Assembly (NCBI GenBank): GCA_030765065.1
Contig: CM060975.1
Location: forward strand, 197,440,507 to 197,504,506
Length of the DNA stretch: 64,000 bases
DNA from: Deroplatys truncata
Taxonomy: Eukaryota; Arthropoda; Insecta; Mantodea; Mantidae
Direction: 5' to 3'
The stretch's first letter is position 1. Every line of letters begins with the position of its first letter. Positions 46,597 to 58,328 of the stretch are shown here, piece after piece. The notes under the pieces are model-generated. The model was not told the DNA's origin. It was given only the letters and a program-made list of their open reading frames with translations, and made no database searches. Position numbers and translations under genes: made by a program.

Positions 46597-46695
46597 TTCT
46601 TTTGTTTCTCGTGATACAGTGCAAAGAATGTGAAATTTCAAAGCCAGCCAATAACGACTCGCTTTAAAACATTTGACTATCTCACTGTTAAAGTA
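46597..46695 (+). mobile_element. L subfamily B fragment
   Basis: TTTGTTTCTCGTGATACAGTG, AAAGCCAGCCAATAACG and TTAAAACATTTGACTATC match the alternative third of subfamily B. It abuts the next transposon. Confidence 0.65.
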
Positions 46696-46749
46696 TGTAA
46701 AACACACATATGAAGATGTCCTGAAAATTTGAGCCATCTATGTATAATA

Positions 46750-47910
46750 CGGAGGGTTGTTCGCGATCTATGGTAACAACACCAGATGCGCACAATACAA
46801 TACCAGCGCGCTGAAACTGTTGGACCGAATGAATGAAAGTTCAGCAGTATGTGTTTGCTCAGTTGTGTGCTCTTGTTCTTGCTGCATCAAATGGCGTCAA
46901 AAATAGAACCGTTCTGATAAGGGTACATCATTGCCATTTCCGAAGCTAATTACTTGTATTCTAAAATTATTAAGCAGTGCAAAAGGTGAGGCTTTACCAT
47001 ATCCAAGAAGGTGATCTCATACGCACTCATAAAAGGTAAGACCACTTCAGGAGTTATTCCAAAGTGCAAGAAACAAGGAAATGCACGACCGGGCATCAGT
47101 TGCACCCCGGAGATAATTTGGAAGGTGAAGGATCATGCCTCTGGAACAAATCCTGCAACTCAAAGGGCCATAGCGCTATAGGGACCTCTGTTACTACTGT
47201 GAACACCATAATCAACCAGAATTTGAATCTATAAAAGTGCCATTGGAGCCGGGGGTATAAGCTATTGCCTGAACACATTCCAGAGCGTGTCACCAACAGC
47301 AGAAAGCTGTATGAACGATACCTAGTTGTGAAAAGTGGATGTTTGTTGTCTTTTTAGATGAGACATATGTTTATCTAAGTGACTACAACAAACCCTGGGG
47401 AGAAACAATTTTGAAAGTTAGTATAAGGAAACAACGAAACAGACTAATGTCCTCATACCAATTTTATTGTCTATACAGAAATCCCTGCTCTCTATGGTGC
47501 AGATGTATATAAAGTCTGGTTGCATCAGGATAACGCATCAGGCAATACGTCTGCTTCAACTTACAAATTTTTGGAGAACATAGAGAGAGAAATGCGAATA
47601 CATTCCATACCTCTCAGCGACATACGTGCTAAGTCATCTGATGCATCACTAATGGAGTTTGGTTACTGATAAGAGCCTTTGTAAGCAGAAGGCCGCGAAC
47701 TTTGGATGGTCTCTGGAAAGCTGCCAAGAGGAATGGAATAAACTGGACATCCCTGTATTTCGTAGCAGTTTGTTCCAGTGGGAACTGTGCTGCAGATTGA
47801 TAGCTCAAGCTAAAGGCTGCCAGATAGAACATCACTGGTGGTGGAGGCGCGGTTTTTCATTAGATAAGGGGCTCTTAAGCTTGTTACCATAGATTGCGAA
47901 CAACCCTCTG
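46750..47910 (+). mobile_element. Second mariner-type element, D41 spacing, degenerate
   Basis: The left end is CGGAGGGTTGTTCGCGATC, then TATGGTAACAA. The complement of the right end is CAGAGGGTTGTTCGCAATC, then the same TATGGTAACAA, flanked by TA on both sides (46748-46749, 47911-47912). On the plus strand a broken transposase includes EKWMFVVFLDETYVYLSDYN (47330-47398, first Asp) and KVWLHQDNASGNTS (second Asp). AKSSDASLMEF follows, with the acidic third position (Glu here) 41 residues after the second. A stop follows, and another frame gives ELCCRLIAQAKGCQIEH. It is not functional. Its ends and sequence differ from the element at 44.65 kb. Confidence 0.9.
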
Positions 47911-47912
47911 TA

Positions 47913-48289
47913 CATTTTCTGAGCAAACGTTCCTTATGTACCAAAACTACAGTTTTGAGATAAAAAGAAATGCACTTGTTTTAATTTATTCCGGCACCAG
48001 CATCATCTTAGTGATTACATTTGTATTGCTTTCATGGCTATCTTTCCTAAATATGTTGTAATCCTCATCAAGGAAATTCAATTGCTTTCTTAGAAGAATT
48101 TGGGAAACTGAAGGAATATCAGCATTGCTTTGAACATGGATTGGCCACAGTACTTCAGCATGTGGGTTCACTTCCTGCACATCACCTTTAATTCACACAT
48201 CTCCCACGTTCTTTCATCTTTAAAGATTCTATTACTGTGTCGTGGCATAATATTTATAACACAAAAAACCATTTTCACTCAACAATGAC
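47913..48289. other. Unique stretch, no gene seen
   Basis: Nothing recognised. Confidence 0.35.
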
Positions 48290-49110
48290 GACATTCTAAG
48301 CCGTCATAGTGGTATGTATACCATCTCAAAATTAATTTGCCGGGAAAAACACGACATTAAATTTCTGGGGAATTTAATGTCGTGCTGGCATATTGCCATG
48401 GTAACTAAGCTGGTTAGAGAAACCGAAGCTCCGTGGTTCAAATCCCGACTATGGCACATAATTTGTCTGATTCTATCTTTCCAATCTTGTCCTACACACG
48501 GTTTGTATGAAAGAACAATTTAATACCATTAATTCACCTAATAGTTAAACTGTGAAACCCGGAACTTTCGACATTGAAAGTCACCATTGGGGTATGTCAT
48601 CTCAAAACGAATTCGAGATCTCCCGTGGTTTACTGGAAAAACGCGAGTCAGTTAGGGAATTTAATTTTATGATGACGTGTTGCCATGGTAGCTCAGTGGT
48701 TAGAGCAACCGGACGGGATTTTACTGGAAGATCCATAGTTCAAATCCCGGCTGTGGTTTTGGATTTTTCAGTCTAATTCTACCTTTCCAACCTTGTCCTA
48801 CATATGACTTGTGTAAAAGAATAATTAATTACCATTAATAGACCTAATAGTTGGTTAAATTATGAAACCGGGGCTTAAAGTAAGACATTTGGGATATACG
48901 AGAATGAATTAAAGATCTCCTTGTGGTTTACGAAAAAGAAAAGAAGCGCGAGTCCCTTAGGGAATCTAATGCCGTGCTGGCATGTTGCCACGGTAGCTTA
49001 GTTGTTTAGAGCGAACGCACGGAAAGCGAAAGATTCTGGTTTCAAATTCCGGCTGTCCCATTGAATTTTTTGGTGTGGTTCTGCCTTTCCAACACTATTT
49101 CAAAACTGAA
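48290..49110 (+). repeat. Tandem array of three S1 SINE units
   Basis: Three units of about 270-310 bp stand head to tail. Each has a pre-head segment (GAGATCTCC.GTGGTTTAC then GGGAATTTAAT), a TGCCATGG-type tRNA-like head and the body TTTTTCAGTCTAATTCTACC. That is followed by CCTACACACGGTTTGTATG and ACCATTAATAGACCTAATAG. The heads are near 48396, 48681 and 48985. The best head (48681-48757) has box A TAGCTCAGTGG at 48689-48699 and box B AGTTCAAATCC at 48737-48747. No SINE tail or target duplication separates the units, so the array grew by tandem duplication or multimer insertion rather than independent insertions. Confidence 0.88.
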
Positions 49111-50316
49111 CGACTTATTTACTACTTCACAGTACAAACGAAAAACATTAGTTTCGCTTTGTTCATAGCAGCAACCATGAAATAACTGTCAGACTCCCGG
49201 ATCTCCTTATGTTACACTCAGTTAGTTCCCAAATGACAAGTATTTGCATTTATGTGTATTTCTGTAGTGTTTCAGAAGTTGAAACGATTTAGGTTTATAC
49301 ACACAAAACAGAGCACAAATCAGTGAAAGGCAAAAACAAATAAGGATTATAGAACCAAAACCTGTTATTACATCACTTAACACATTCAGTGCGCTCATAT
49401 TCGATGAAAAGAGTACACTGCAGTTAATTTTGAAGCTGCCAAAAGCTGCTGCTACACAGACGACTGTCGATGTTAATGTTTGGAATTACAAAGCACGTAC
49501 TAATCAATTAACATTCTTGAAAACACATCACGCCGATCTGTTACGCACCTGCTTAAGGAACGCCGCTTTATCACAAAGCCAGATCACAAGGGCATTGTTT
49601 TCTACTATCTGAGTATTTCCTTTGCTACCGAAGCCTTTTTCAGGTACCTTGGAGGTCTAGGAAGAGAGTAACGTGGTAACGTTTCGAGAAGGTTTCAAAA
49701 TTCCCGAGCACTGAACAATATTTCTCCTCAAGCGACCTGCGTATCCTATTATAGACGTAAAGATAGGGATTTCCATTTAGGTGAGTGTTGAAATGGAAAT
49801 TCCAATTACTCTGTAATTATATAAAATTACATATCATTCTTTCCTTATCCTCTTATTTTGTAGGAGAGGATAAACTAAAAGAACCACGATGACAATGATA
49901 ATGAAGATAATAATAATAGTACACATATGTTTATTTTCTTATATTTATGAATGTTCCACCAGTTTGTTTTCGCTCTCTTACACAGTTTATTCGTCTTTTA
50001 TTTTGCTTTTGATTGTAATCTTCTTTCCTTCTTACTAGAGTTATTCTACTGTTTGTATCTGCCTCTTTTCCCTCCTGTAATTTGTGATTTGTCTTCTCGT
50101 TCTACTTTTCTTTCGCTTGGTTTTAATTCTTTCGTTTTTTATGCTTTTCCAATCGTTTTACAAGAGATTTTGTTTTTCACATTCCTATATATATATTCGT
50201 GCACCTGGTTTACCTCTATTGGCTTACACTCCATTTTATCTTTGCACCTCAATATATTTTAACGACATTAATTTGTGATCTTTACTTTCTCCTACCCTCT
50301 GACATTTTATTCATAT
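49111..50316. other. AT-rich stretch, no gene seen
   Basis: The 103-codon open frame at 49951-50262 is a T-rich, Phe/Leu-rich chance opening. Nothing else recognised. Confidence 0.4.
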
Positions 50317-51045
50317 TAATTTCTCTACTCATTATTGCACAAAATATTCTTACAAAAGCTTATTCTTCTAAACTTTCATTACACATTTCGTTGTAGGTAC
50401 GAGTATAAGAAGAATGCACTAGATATGTTAAAACGATAGTCAGATGTTTTAAAAAAAGATCGCTATGTGATGATCACGGAAAAGAAGAATAGCGTCTTAC
50501 CATTCAAGAAAAGAATAAGTATTTGAACATTAAAACCAATAAAAAGAATATCTCATAAATGGTTAACGCCACAGAAATGTTATTTTATATAAATTATATG
50601 CTTTAACTGAATTAAGCAGTAAGATTTTATAATGAAGAGGACTTCACAAGCTTTTCGCAGAAAGTTCAAGATAAACATTTCATTTGCCATGCAAGTATCT
50701 TCATCTTTTGATGAAAATCATTAGTCTTTTTTCAGAAAACAAAAATTACGAAAATGTTTCCATGTAAAGGGTAGTATGGAATGGGGAGGGGGATTTTCTT
50801 TAAAAATCTTCGTGTCGCATCTTTAGAAGATGCTGAACTTAAATACCAATTTTGGTATTCATTTGACTTTTCAGTGTTTAGCTATGCTGTTGACAGACAC
50901 ATACACACACGTTCCTCTTTCTAAAAAAATATTTTATTTAGATTCAGGGAGTCTCAAAAAGTATATTTCCAGTGAAATCCCAGTATAGAATTTTTGGATA
51001 GAATGCAATGCTCCCTCTATACTTATAGAGAAAATAAAAGTGAGA
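50317..51045 (-). mobile_element. L-family repeat, degraded left end
   Basis: Starts TTAATTTCTCTACTCATTATTGC, retains CATTTCGTTGTAGGTACGAG, GGGGATTTTCTTTAAAAATC and TTCGTGTCGCATC. A minimal CATACACACACG tract follows, and it ends ATTTTTGGATAGAATGCAATGC and ATAGAGAAAATAAAAG. Confidence 0.82.
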
Positions 51046-51824
51046 TCCAAAAGAGTTCTTAAGTAAACTTCCTAAATGTATGTTTACTGGTTATTACCTT
51101 GCTTTTTTGTACAAAATAAACGTTTAATGGGTGTATAAAAGTGTTGGTACTATACAGGATATAAACAATATAAATTTTGGAAAATGCCGCTGAATAAGTA
51201 TTGCATTGTTTTCTTGAAATAACAATTGTTTGTACAAAAGTAAAGTGAAATCAAACATCTAAGCTTTTAAGTCACACCTACAAATTTGTCCAAGGCTACA
51301 ATCTGCACTACGTCGAGGTTCATATCCAATCACGTTACTTAAATATTAAACAGAGAGTGTTTTGCCTAATGAAACATAAATATGTCACAGAGAGATACTC
51401 GTATATTCGGACTTTTTATGTCCCTTTGCTGTGAAATTTTCAGTTTGTATTTTCATTCTGCACAAAAAAGATGGTATTAATTTTCACTTTAGTGTTTTTT
51501 TTAATGGATGACTACGTGCTTCAGTATCAACAGTCACAATCTGTTGATATATTCAGTGCTTTTCCTCCTCACGGCGGCTGGCGTAAGCTAGAATTTCCGC
51601 AGAAAGTTACACCAATAATCCGCCTTACGTTTTCATATTTATTATTATAATGATAATAATCATATACCTTATCATAGGAAATGTCTTCTACCCACACATT
51701 TCTAGCATCATCTCAGAAAATTTTCATTTCCACTCAAGGGTTCAATATCTGAAATTGAGTGTATTTCTCGCCTGATGTTTTCTTTCAGTTCTTCTGAAGT
51801 ATAAGATTCGCTGCATACACTTTA
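51046..51824. other. AT-rich stretch, no gene seen
   Basis: Nothing recognised. Confidence 0.4.
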
Positions 51825-52678
51825 TTACTTTCTCAACTACGTATAGTAAGTAGGGGAAGTATTGTATTCCACCCAAAAATTCGATACCGAGATTTCACCG
51901 GAAATACATGTTTTGAGGCCCCCTGAATCCAATAAAAGCATTTTTGGAAACATGTCCGTGTGTGTGTCTGTGTGTGCGTCTGTCTGTCTGTGAACAGCTT
52001 AACTCAGAAACGAACAGTCGGATAAACACTTGGTATTTAGGTTCAGTATCTTCCAGAGATGCGACACGAAGGTTTTCAAGAAAATCCCTCCACCCCAGAT
52101 TACCCTTTACATGGAACATTTTTCGATAATTTTAATTTTATAAAAAACGGCTCTAACGATTTTGATTAAAATATCATATGTTTAAGATATTTTCATGACA
52201 AATGAAATGTATATCTCGAATTTTCTGGGAATGTCTCCAAAAGTATTCTTCATTGTGAACGACTTTTGCATAACTGGTAAACCATAAGAGATAGACAAAA
52301 TTTTACTGCACAAAAAATGTAGATCGCATTAAAATACACAATTTATGTCATATACATTTTTTTTGTTGAGTGAACCATTTTCGAGATATTGCTTGTTATT
52401 CCCTTAAATTTTCCAATACTTAAACTTTTTCTCAAATTCGTCATTCATTTTTTTGTCCTGTTAATGCAAAGAGAATGGAATACTCCACATAGCAACCAGC
52501 TCTTAACATATTTGACTATAGCTTAAAGCCTACCAATTCCCCTTGCATCTACAAGAAAGTTAGCAATAAGATTAACATCTCGATATCTCGAGTAACGTGA
52601 AGCATATGGGGAATAAACTTTTGTAAAAATAGTTTGTACAATAGTTTGTCATGTGTGTGTAACCCATCAGATTTTTCA
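51825..52678 (+). mobile_element. L-family repeat, reference-quality copy
   Basis: A well preserved 854 bp copy. The start ACTTTCTCAACTACG is followed by CGTATAGTAAGTAGGGGAAG, then TTCCACCCAAAAATTCGATA, CGAGATTTCACCGGAAATAC, TTTTGAGGCCCCCTGAATCC and a short TG/TC microsatellite at 51957-51990. Then come TTGGTATTTAGGTTCAGTAT, CATAACTGGTAAACCATAAG, AGCAATAAGATTAACATCTC and ATGTGTGTGTAACCCATCAG. No reading frame spans it, and no target duplication is convincing. Confidence 0.92.
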
Positions 52679-52689
52679 CGTTTATTTTT

Positions 52690-53165
52690 CACCAAGCATG
52701 GTTCCATTTAAATGGTTATGTTCCATCGTAAAATAACACTTGCTGAAGCACAGAAAAACTCGATTTTACACACGAGGTTCACTTGCATGACGCAAAAATT
52801 GGTGTGTGGTGTGCAGTAAATGCATACGGAATAATGGAACCTATATTTTCTGAACAAACATTGTTGCACAGAGATATAGGAATTAGTTACACATTTTTTG
52901 AGCAGTTGACCTACTTTAAATGTCAGTCTGAGTATTTCCAACAAGACTTTGCTACGCATACAGCTGAGGAGTCATTAGCTAAATTTAATTCAGGACATTT
53001 TTGCAGATAGGGTAATTAGTAAAGACTAATGGTCCTAAAAATCCCCTGATTAAACTGTATGCCATTTTCATCTATGGGGAACTTGAAAAGCATACATTGG
53101 AAGAGCTAAAAGAAAATAACAGGCCAGAAATTCACTCAATTTCGGATACTGAACTCTCGAATGTG
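52690..53165 (+). pseudogene. Transposase fragment, mariner-related
   Basis: The plus strand encodes VHLHDAKIGVWCAVNAYGI, MEPIFSEQT, YFQQDFATHTAEESLAKF and, after frame changes, SIHWKS(LEELKEN)-like sequence with GQKFTQF. The pattern KVGVWCA...GPIFF...YFQQDGATAHTA...LEELK is that of a common insect mariner/Tc1-type transposase C-terminal half (recollection). The second Asp is present (QQD), the region of the third is not recognisable, and no terminal repeats were found. Confidence 0.7.
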
Positions 53166-53942
53166 ATTGAACTTTCTTGAGAAGATGCCGGAAATGTGTG
53201 GATAGAGAAGGACAACATTTCCTTATGATAAGATATGTGGTTATTAGGATTGTAAGTGTAACTGCAACTATGAGAATGTGAGGTGGTTGCGCGGATATTC
53301 CAACTTTTGACGGGAGTCCGAGCTGCTGCGGCTGGCGTGGAAGCAACCGTGCGCTGGCCGCGGTGTGATGGGAAAGCACTGTAGAATTATACATCCCTGA
53401 AAAGTATTTTGCTCGTCAATGCTGTATTTATTTCAATTATTATTCAAAACGATAATGAGAAGATTACAACCCTTTGCCCCTTTCCATCTTGTAAAGTTCC
53501 TTCTTCTGTTATTGATAAAAGGAGAAAGTAAACCTTGATGTCAGTATCACAGCTACTTTAGTATTCAAACGATGCGTTTGTCTTCTTTCAGTAATTAATC
53601 TCTGTGATAAAAGAAGAGGAAAAAGGTGTTTTTGTCGACATTTAAATACCTACTTTTATTCTACAGATAGTAAAACATGCTGCCCAATGCGATAGTTTAG
53701 AGTTGATGCTTTTGCTTCTCGCGCTAGTTGGGTCATGGTGTGCCCTTAATGCTAAGGAAGAATAACTTTAGTCCAACGTTCATTTACACGTTCAATTCCA
53801 TTTCACTCTGTTCATTTATTCGTCTGATTAGCTTAGAAAGGCATAAATGCCTTCATTTTTGTTGTTGAACTTTCTCATCGTTTAAATGATGTTTAACGTT
53901 GCCAAATACCTCTTAAGAATCCAATCACATCAGATTTAAGAA

Positions 53943-53943
<1 letters not shown>
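53166..53943. other. Unique stretch, no gene seen
   Basis: A 108-codon minus-strand frame at 53068-53394 overlaps the transposase fragment and lacks motifs. Locally GC-richer at 53280-53370. Nothing recognised. Confidence 0.4.

Positions 53944-53995
<52 letters not shown>
53944..53995. repeat. (ATT)n microsatellite at LINE 3' end
   Basis: About 17 ATT units. On the minus strand this is an (AAT)n tail placed directly after the LINE coding fragment, as in the plus-strand LINE end at 23.7 kb. Confidence 0.92.
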
Positions 53996-53997
<2 letters not shown>

Positions 53998-54586
53998 ATA
54001 GTTCCTGTTCTACAACACACAGGCACTTTCCCAGCACCCAAGACTGCATTTTTAACATATTATCACTTTTCTCCATTCTTGCCTATTGGACTATAAATCT
54101 TCCTCAATTTCCCAATCCTCTTAATTCCTTGAGTCTACGTGCTACGCGTCTTCCTTTTCTTCTCCTTCCTGGTGACATCCACTCCATTATTCCTTTGGGT
54201 ATTCTGTCATCTTGCATTCTTTTAGCATGCCCATGCCATTCTAATTGTTTGTGCTGAATAAAATCTAAAATTGAAATTTAATGTTCATATTTTTTTTATA
54301 ATCTCATTTCTAATTTATTCTCTTTTAGATATCCTAACAGACATCCAATAATCAATTTCTGTTACCAATAATTTTCTTTTCAACTGAGAGTTCGGGGTCC
54401 ACAAGTCGGAGCTATAGGTTATAATACTTCTAACTGTTGTTTTAAAAATAACTTATTTATTCATTTTAATTACTTATTTTAATTATTCCAGCACCAAGTC
54501 ATGATGAGCATCTCCAATGGCCATATATTTGGTTTTAGCCATATTTACTTTTAGGTTCCATTTTTGTATTTTTGAAGCAATTGCCT

Positions 54587-54587
<1 letters not shown>
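53996..54587 (-). pseudogene. LINE reverse transcriptase C-terminal fragment
   Basis: Minus-strand frames give KIQKWNLKVNMAKTKYMAIG at the right (after the RT fingers/palm in full elements), then TTVRSIITYSSDLWTPNSQL and TEIDYWMSVRISKREKIRNE. IRMAWACQKNARWQNTQRN and GVDVTRKEKKRKTRSTQ follow. This is the typical thumb and C-terminal region of insect non-LTR RTs (Y.SELW...., W.GH..RM, GRRR.GR). Frameshifts and stops are many. The fragment ends at an (AAT)n tail and starts at another ATT tract, which has replaced the upstream part. Confidence 0.8.

Positions 54588-54654
<67 letters not shown>
54588..54654. repeat. (ATT)n microsatellite
   Basis: About 22 perfect ATT units at the 5' break of the LINE fragment. 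Ile-repeat frames across it are artefacts. Confidence 0.95.
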
Positions 54655-57269
54655 GAGGTTAGAAAATACGAGAGGTTACTAAAGAGCAACTTCGACATTT
54701 TTACACCACTATGGGATAAGTTACTAGAATTTTGTGATATTCGGGTTGTTACGTTCCATTCATAACTGGCAACTGATTACTAAGCCCTTTGTATAGGAAC
54801 ATCTATTGGCACATGGAAGCACTAAAGCAGGAATGGTTACGGGTCTCGCATCATACACATACTTGTAACTGTTATGTTATAATAGAGGAGACCCACAATG
54901 ATCAGAGCATTATTTTTGGAATTGGGTATAAAATACTCGAATGATCGTATTACTGTAAAGCTGGTCTGTTGTTTTAGAATTTAATAACTGAACTTATAGT
55001 TACTTTTTAAAAACGATTGTATTCTTGGAACTGTTCTACAATAGTGTACCCGTTTTTTTCTTTCTTTTTTCTTTCTCTCTTACTTGTGTGTGTGGGTGAG
55101 AGAGACCATTTTCATATAAAACCATCTCCAAAGAATGAACTCAGTTCTCAAGTAGTGATAACTTCTCACTTTAAGTGGGCAACTGTCAGAGATAACTACT
55201 GATTTGATTAAATGACTGGTTAAAATATCTAGCAGCAGGTCTTATGCGTCTGTCTTTTAAACAATATTCAGTCATTACGGGGAAAACATTTTGGTAGTAA
55301 TGCTATGCACAAGGTCGTATCGGGTTATTGACTTATACAGGCAAAGATTGTGGAACGACTGTACAGTTTTGGTATCTTTTAAATCGTAATTTTATAATTC
55401 TAGCTGTGAACAGTTTTATACACCCATTAGTTAAATTACCTTAGGGAATGGGTTCATATCAATACGGGACAGCACTAATGGCCTGCAGCAAAATGCATGT
55501 GTTAACTTTATATCAGTCATCTTTCTAGGATATATGGTGAAGAATTTCAGGATTTACCTAATTCCAACTCGAACTTCACTTGGTAAACTGTTCGCTATTT
55601 GCTCAAATTTGACTCTTTATGTGATAGGTTCATAACAAAAGTAAACCAAGTCTATTTAAAATAGTGTTAAAAAAACTACACCCTTATTTAGTTCTTGAAT
55701 AATTCTAGGAAAATGCTAATTTCTGAAGCTTAACATCTGAATTAAGGGTACGTTTCTTGAAAAAATCTCAAAAATCGAAGATTGAATAGATCCATCTTTG
55801 TTATAGGATCCTCCTGAGTATTTTTAATTTTCTTTAAATAGGCTGTAGGTTATTCAAAATGATTTTTCCCTTTTTCATTAAGAAGCATCTCATAATTTAT
55901 TTGTCTTTTCCACCTTCTTCATATTTAACTGCGTGAATGTTGATAAGTCGATAGTGAATTTAGAATTTACTTCATTTTTCTGCATTGTTAATATTACAAA
56001 TTATGGCTATTTTATGGGTTTTTCTTCACCCAATGATTGACATATTTAGAATGTTCTTGAAAAGTCAACAAAGAAACTGAAGAATGTTTTTATTCACATT
56101 TAAAATAGACCCATGGTTATATCCTTATATGTAAAATGTAACGATAGTTTTTCTTTAAAAGTGGAATGGGGTACTTTTCTGCCAAACTAGTTTTGAGGAA
56201 GGGATCTTTAAAATTGATCCTTATTTTTAAATTTAAAATGTTTCAAAATTTATAACAAGGTGTTCCTCTTAAAACATTCAAATATTGCAAATTAATAGCT
56301 CAAAAATTTAAATATACGTCATAAATTTCAGTTAAGTTCACTGAAAATTGGAATTTACCATTTAAGTGCTGAAAATCAACTTATAGAAAAAAAGTAGAAA
56401 TTATAAATCGTATGTCAAACTACCTATCCGCAATTGTAAGGTAAACTTTGTTCAGGCTTTTGTTTCTGGTGAGGTAATACCTAATATAAAATGGATTTGT
56501 TTTTAAAACAGTTGATGTTTTTGTAACTAAAAAGTTAGAATTGCTATGAACCGATAATGGATACATTTTAATGACCAGTGCCCGGATTTTGATGACTTAA
56601 AACTGAGAGTTATTTAATTTATTAAAACTATAAAAAAAACTGTACACAGAAAGTTACAAATTTATATACGGGTATAACCGCTGTACAAGCAGAAAAAGTA
56701 GGTATAAGAATAACGTGAGATAATATAGAAATTAATTAAAAATATATATTTGTTCTATGAGAATCTGAAAAGAAAAGAAATAAAAATAATAATAAGCAGG
56801 TCTTAGCATCAACTCTTTTGAGTTCTCAGATTATACAAAAATTCGTAGCTAATGAAGAGGAATTCATAGCCTATGACTGTACGTACTCATCAACGCAGGG
56901 AAAACTGACGTGTCTCCATGAATTCATAACTGTAATGACACCATTAGCCAACCTTTCACACACAAGCAACCTTTTCCAGACTAACCATTTAATAGGAAAT
57001 TGATTTTTTCCCCAAGAATGCGAGTAATGGACGTCCAAAGATACTTTTATTTCTCAGTTGAGTAGTGAAATTTCGGATGTTATCCTTATGTAAAATGTCA
57101 ATAAAATAAAACTCTTTAGATATTTAATGTAAATTCATGAAACCAACTAAATAAAAACCGAAGGGAAAGAAAATAACAAAATAATAATGTAAAATCGAAA
57201 ATAACTATGATTAGAAAATGGCATAAAATGACCAAAAATTATCTAATAAATACGCACAGTCTGTATATG
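54655..57269. other. 2.6 kb AT-rich stretch, no gene seen
   Basis: The longest interval in the window free of the families described here. T-rich tract at 55050-55082. No splice-framed reading frame, tRNA or transposase motif was recognised. Confidence 0.45.
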
Positions 57270-57475
57270 TACGAGGGCTGAACTGAACATTTTTAGAAAA
57301 TCAAATATGGATTAGTTTTAAAAACTTAAATGATTTTATAGTTTTTCAAAATATTCCTCTTCAACGTCAATACATTTTTATATTACGTGAATTTAATATT
57401 CATTAAACCAATGATGCCACTCTTCCTGAGACACTTAAGAAACCAGGTTATCATAATGTTACACTGCTTCATGTG

Positions 57476-58328
57476 ATGAAAAATCTGATGTGTTACACTC
57501 ACATGACTTTCTGTACTCTTGTACAAACTATTCTTACAAACTCTTATTCTCCATATGCTTCATCTTAATCGAGATATCGATATGTTAATGTTATTGCTAA
57601 TTTTCTTGTAGATGCCAGGGGAATTGGTAGACTTTAAGCAATAGTCAAATATTTTAAGAGCTGGTTGATATGTGGAGTATTCCATTCTCTTTGCATTACC
57701 AGGACAAAAAAAATGAATAACGAATTTGAGAAAAAGTATAAGTATTGGAAAATTTAAGGAACAACAAGCAATATCTCGAAAATGGTACACTCAACAAAAA
57801 AAATGTATATGACATAAATTGTGTATTTTAACGCGATATACATTTTTTGTGTAGTAACATTTTGTCTATCTCTTATGGTTTACCAGTTATGCAAAAGTCG
57901 TTCACAATGAAGAATACTTTTGGAGACATTCCCAGAAAATTCGAGATATACAATTGATTAGCATAAAAATGTCTTAAACTTGTGATATTTTAATCAAAAT
58001 CGTTAGAGCCATTTTTGAGAAAATTAAAATTTTCGAAAAATGTTCCACGTAAAGGGTAATCTGGGGTGGGGGATTTTCTTGAAAACCTTCATGTCGCATC
58101 TCTGGAAGATACTGAACCTAAATACCAAGTTTGGTGTTTATCCGAAGGTTCGTTTCTGAGTTATGCTGTTCACAGACACACACACACGGACACGTTTCCA
58201 AAAATGTTTTTTTTGGATTCAGGGGGTCTCAAAACATGTATTTCCGGTGAAATCTCGGTATCGAATTTTTGGGTGGAATGCAATACTTCCCCTACTTACT
58301 ATACGTAGTAGAGAAAGTAAAAAAAAAA
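57476..58328 (-). mobile_element. L-family repeat inside the mariner
   Basis: A well preserved copy running from GAAAAATCTGATGTGTTAC, CATGACTTTCTGTACTC, through the full block order, with the microsatellite reduced to CAGACACACACACACGGAC (58173-58191). It ends TACTTACTATACGTAGTAGA plus GAAAGTAAAAAAAAA. It separates the transposase KDKMRGITF segment from its C-terminus, so it inserted after the mariner. Confidence 0.93.

Noticed and set aside
48681..48757. Possible functional tRNA gene
   Set aside because: The box A and box B are good and the acceptor ends can nearly pair. However, the same sequence recurs as part of a 300 bp repeat unit with a SINE body and there is no Pol III terminator directly after it.
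54483..54765. Open frames with poly-Ile
   Set aside because: They come from the (ATT)n tract; only the flanking minus-strand LINE residues are meaningful.
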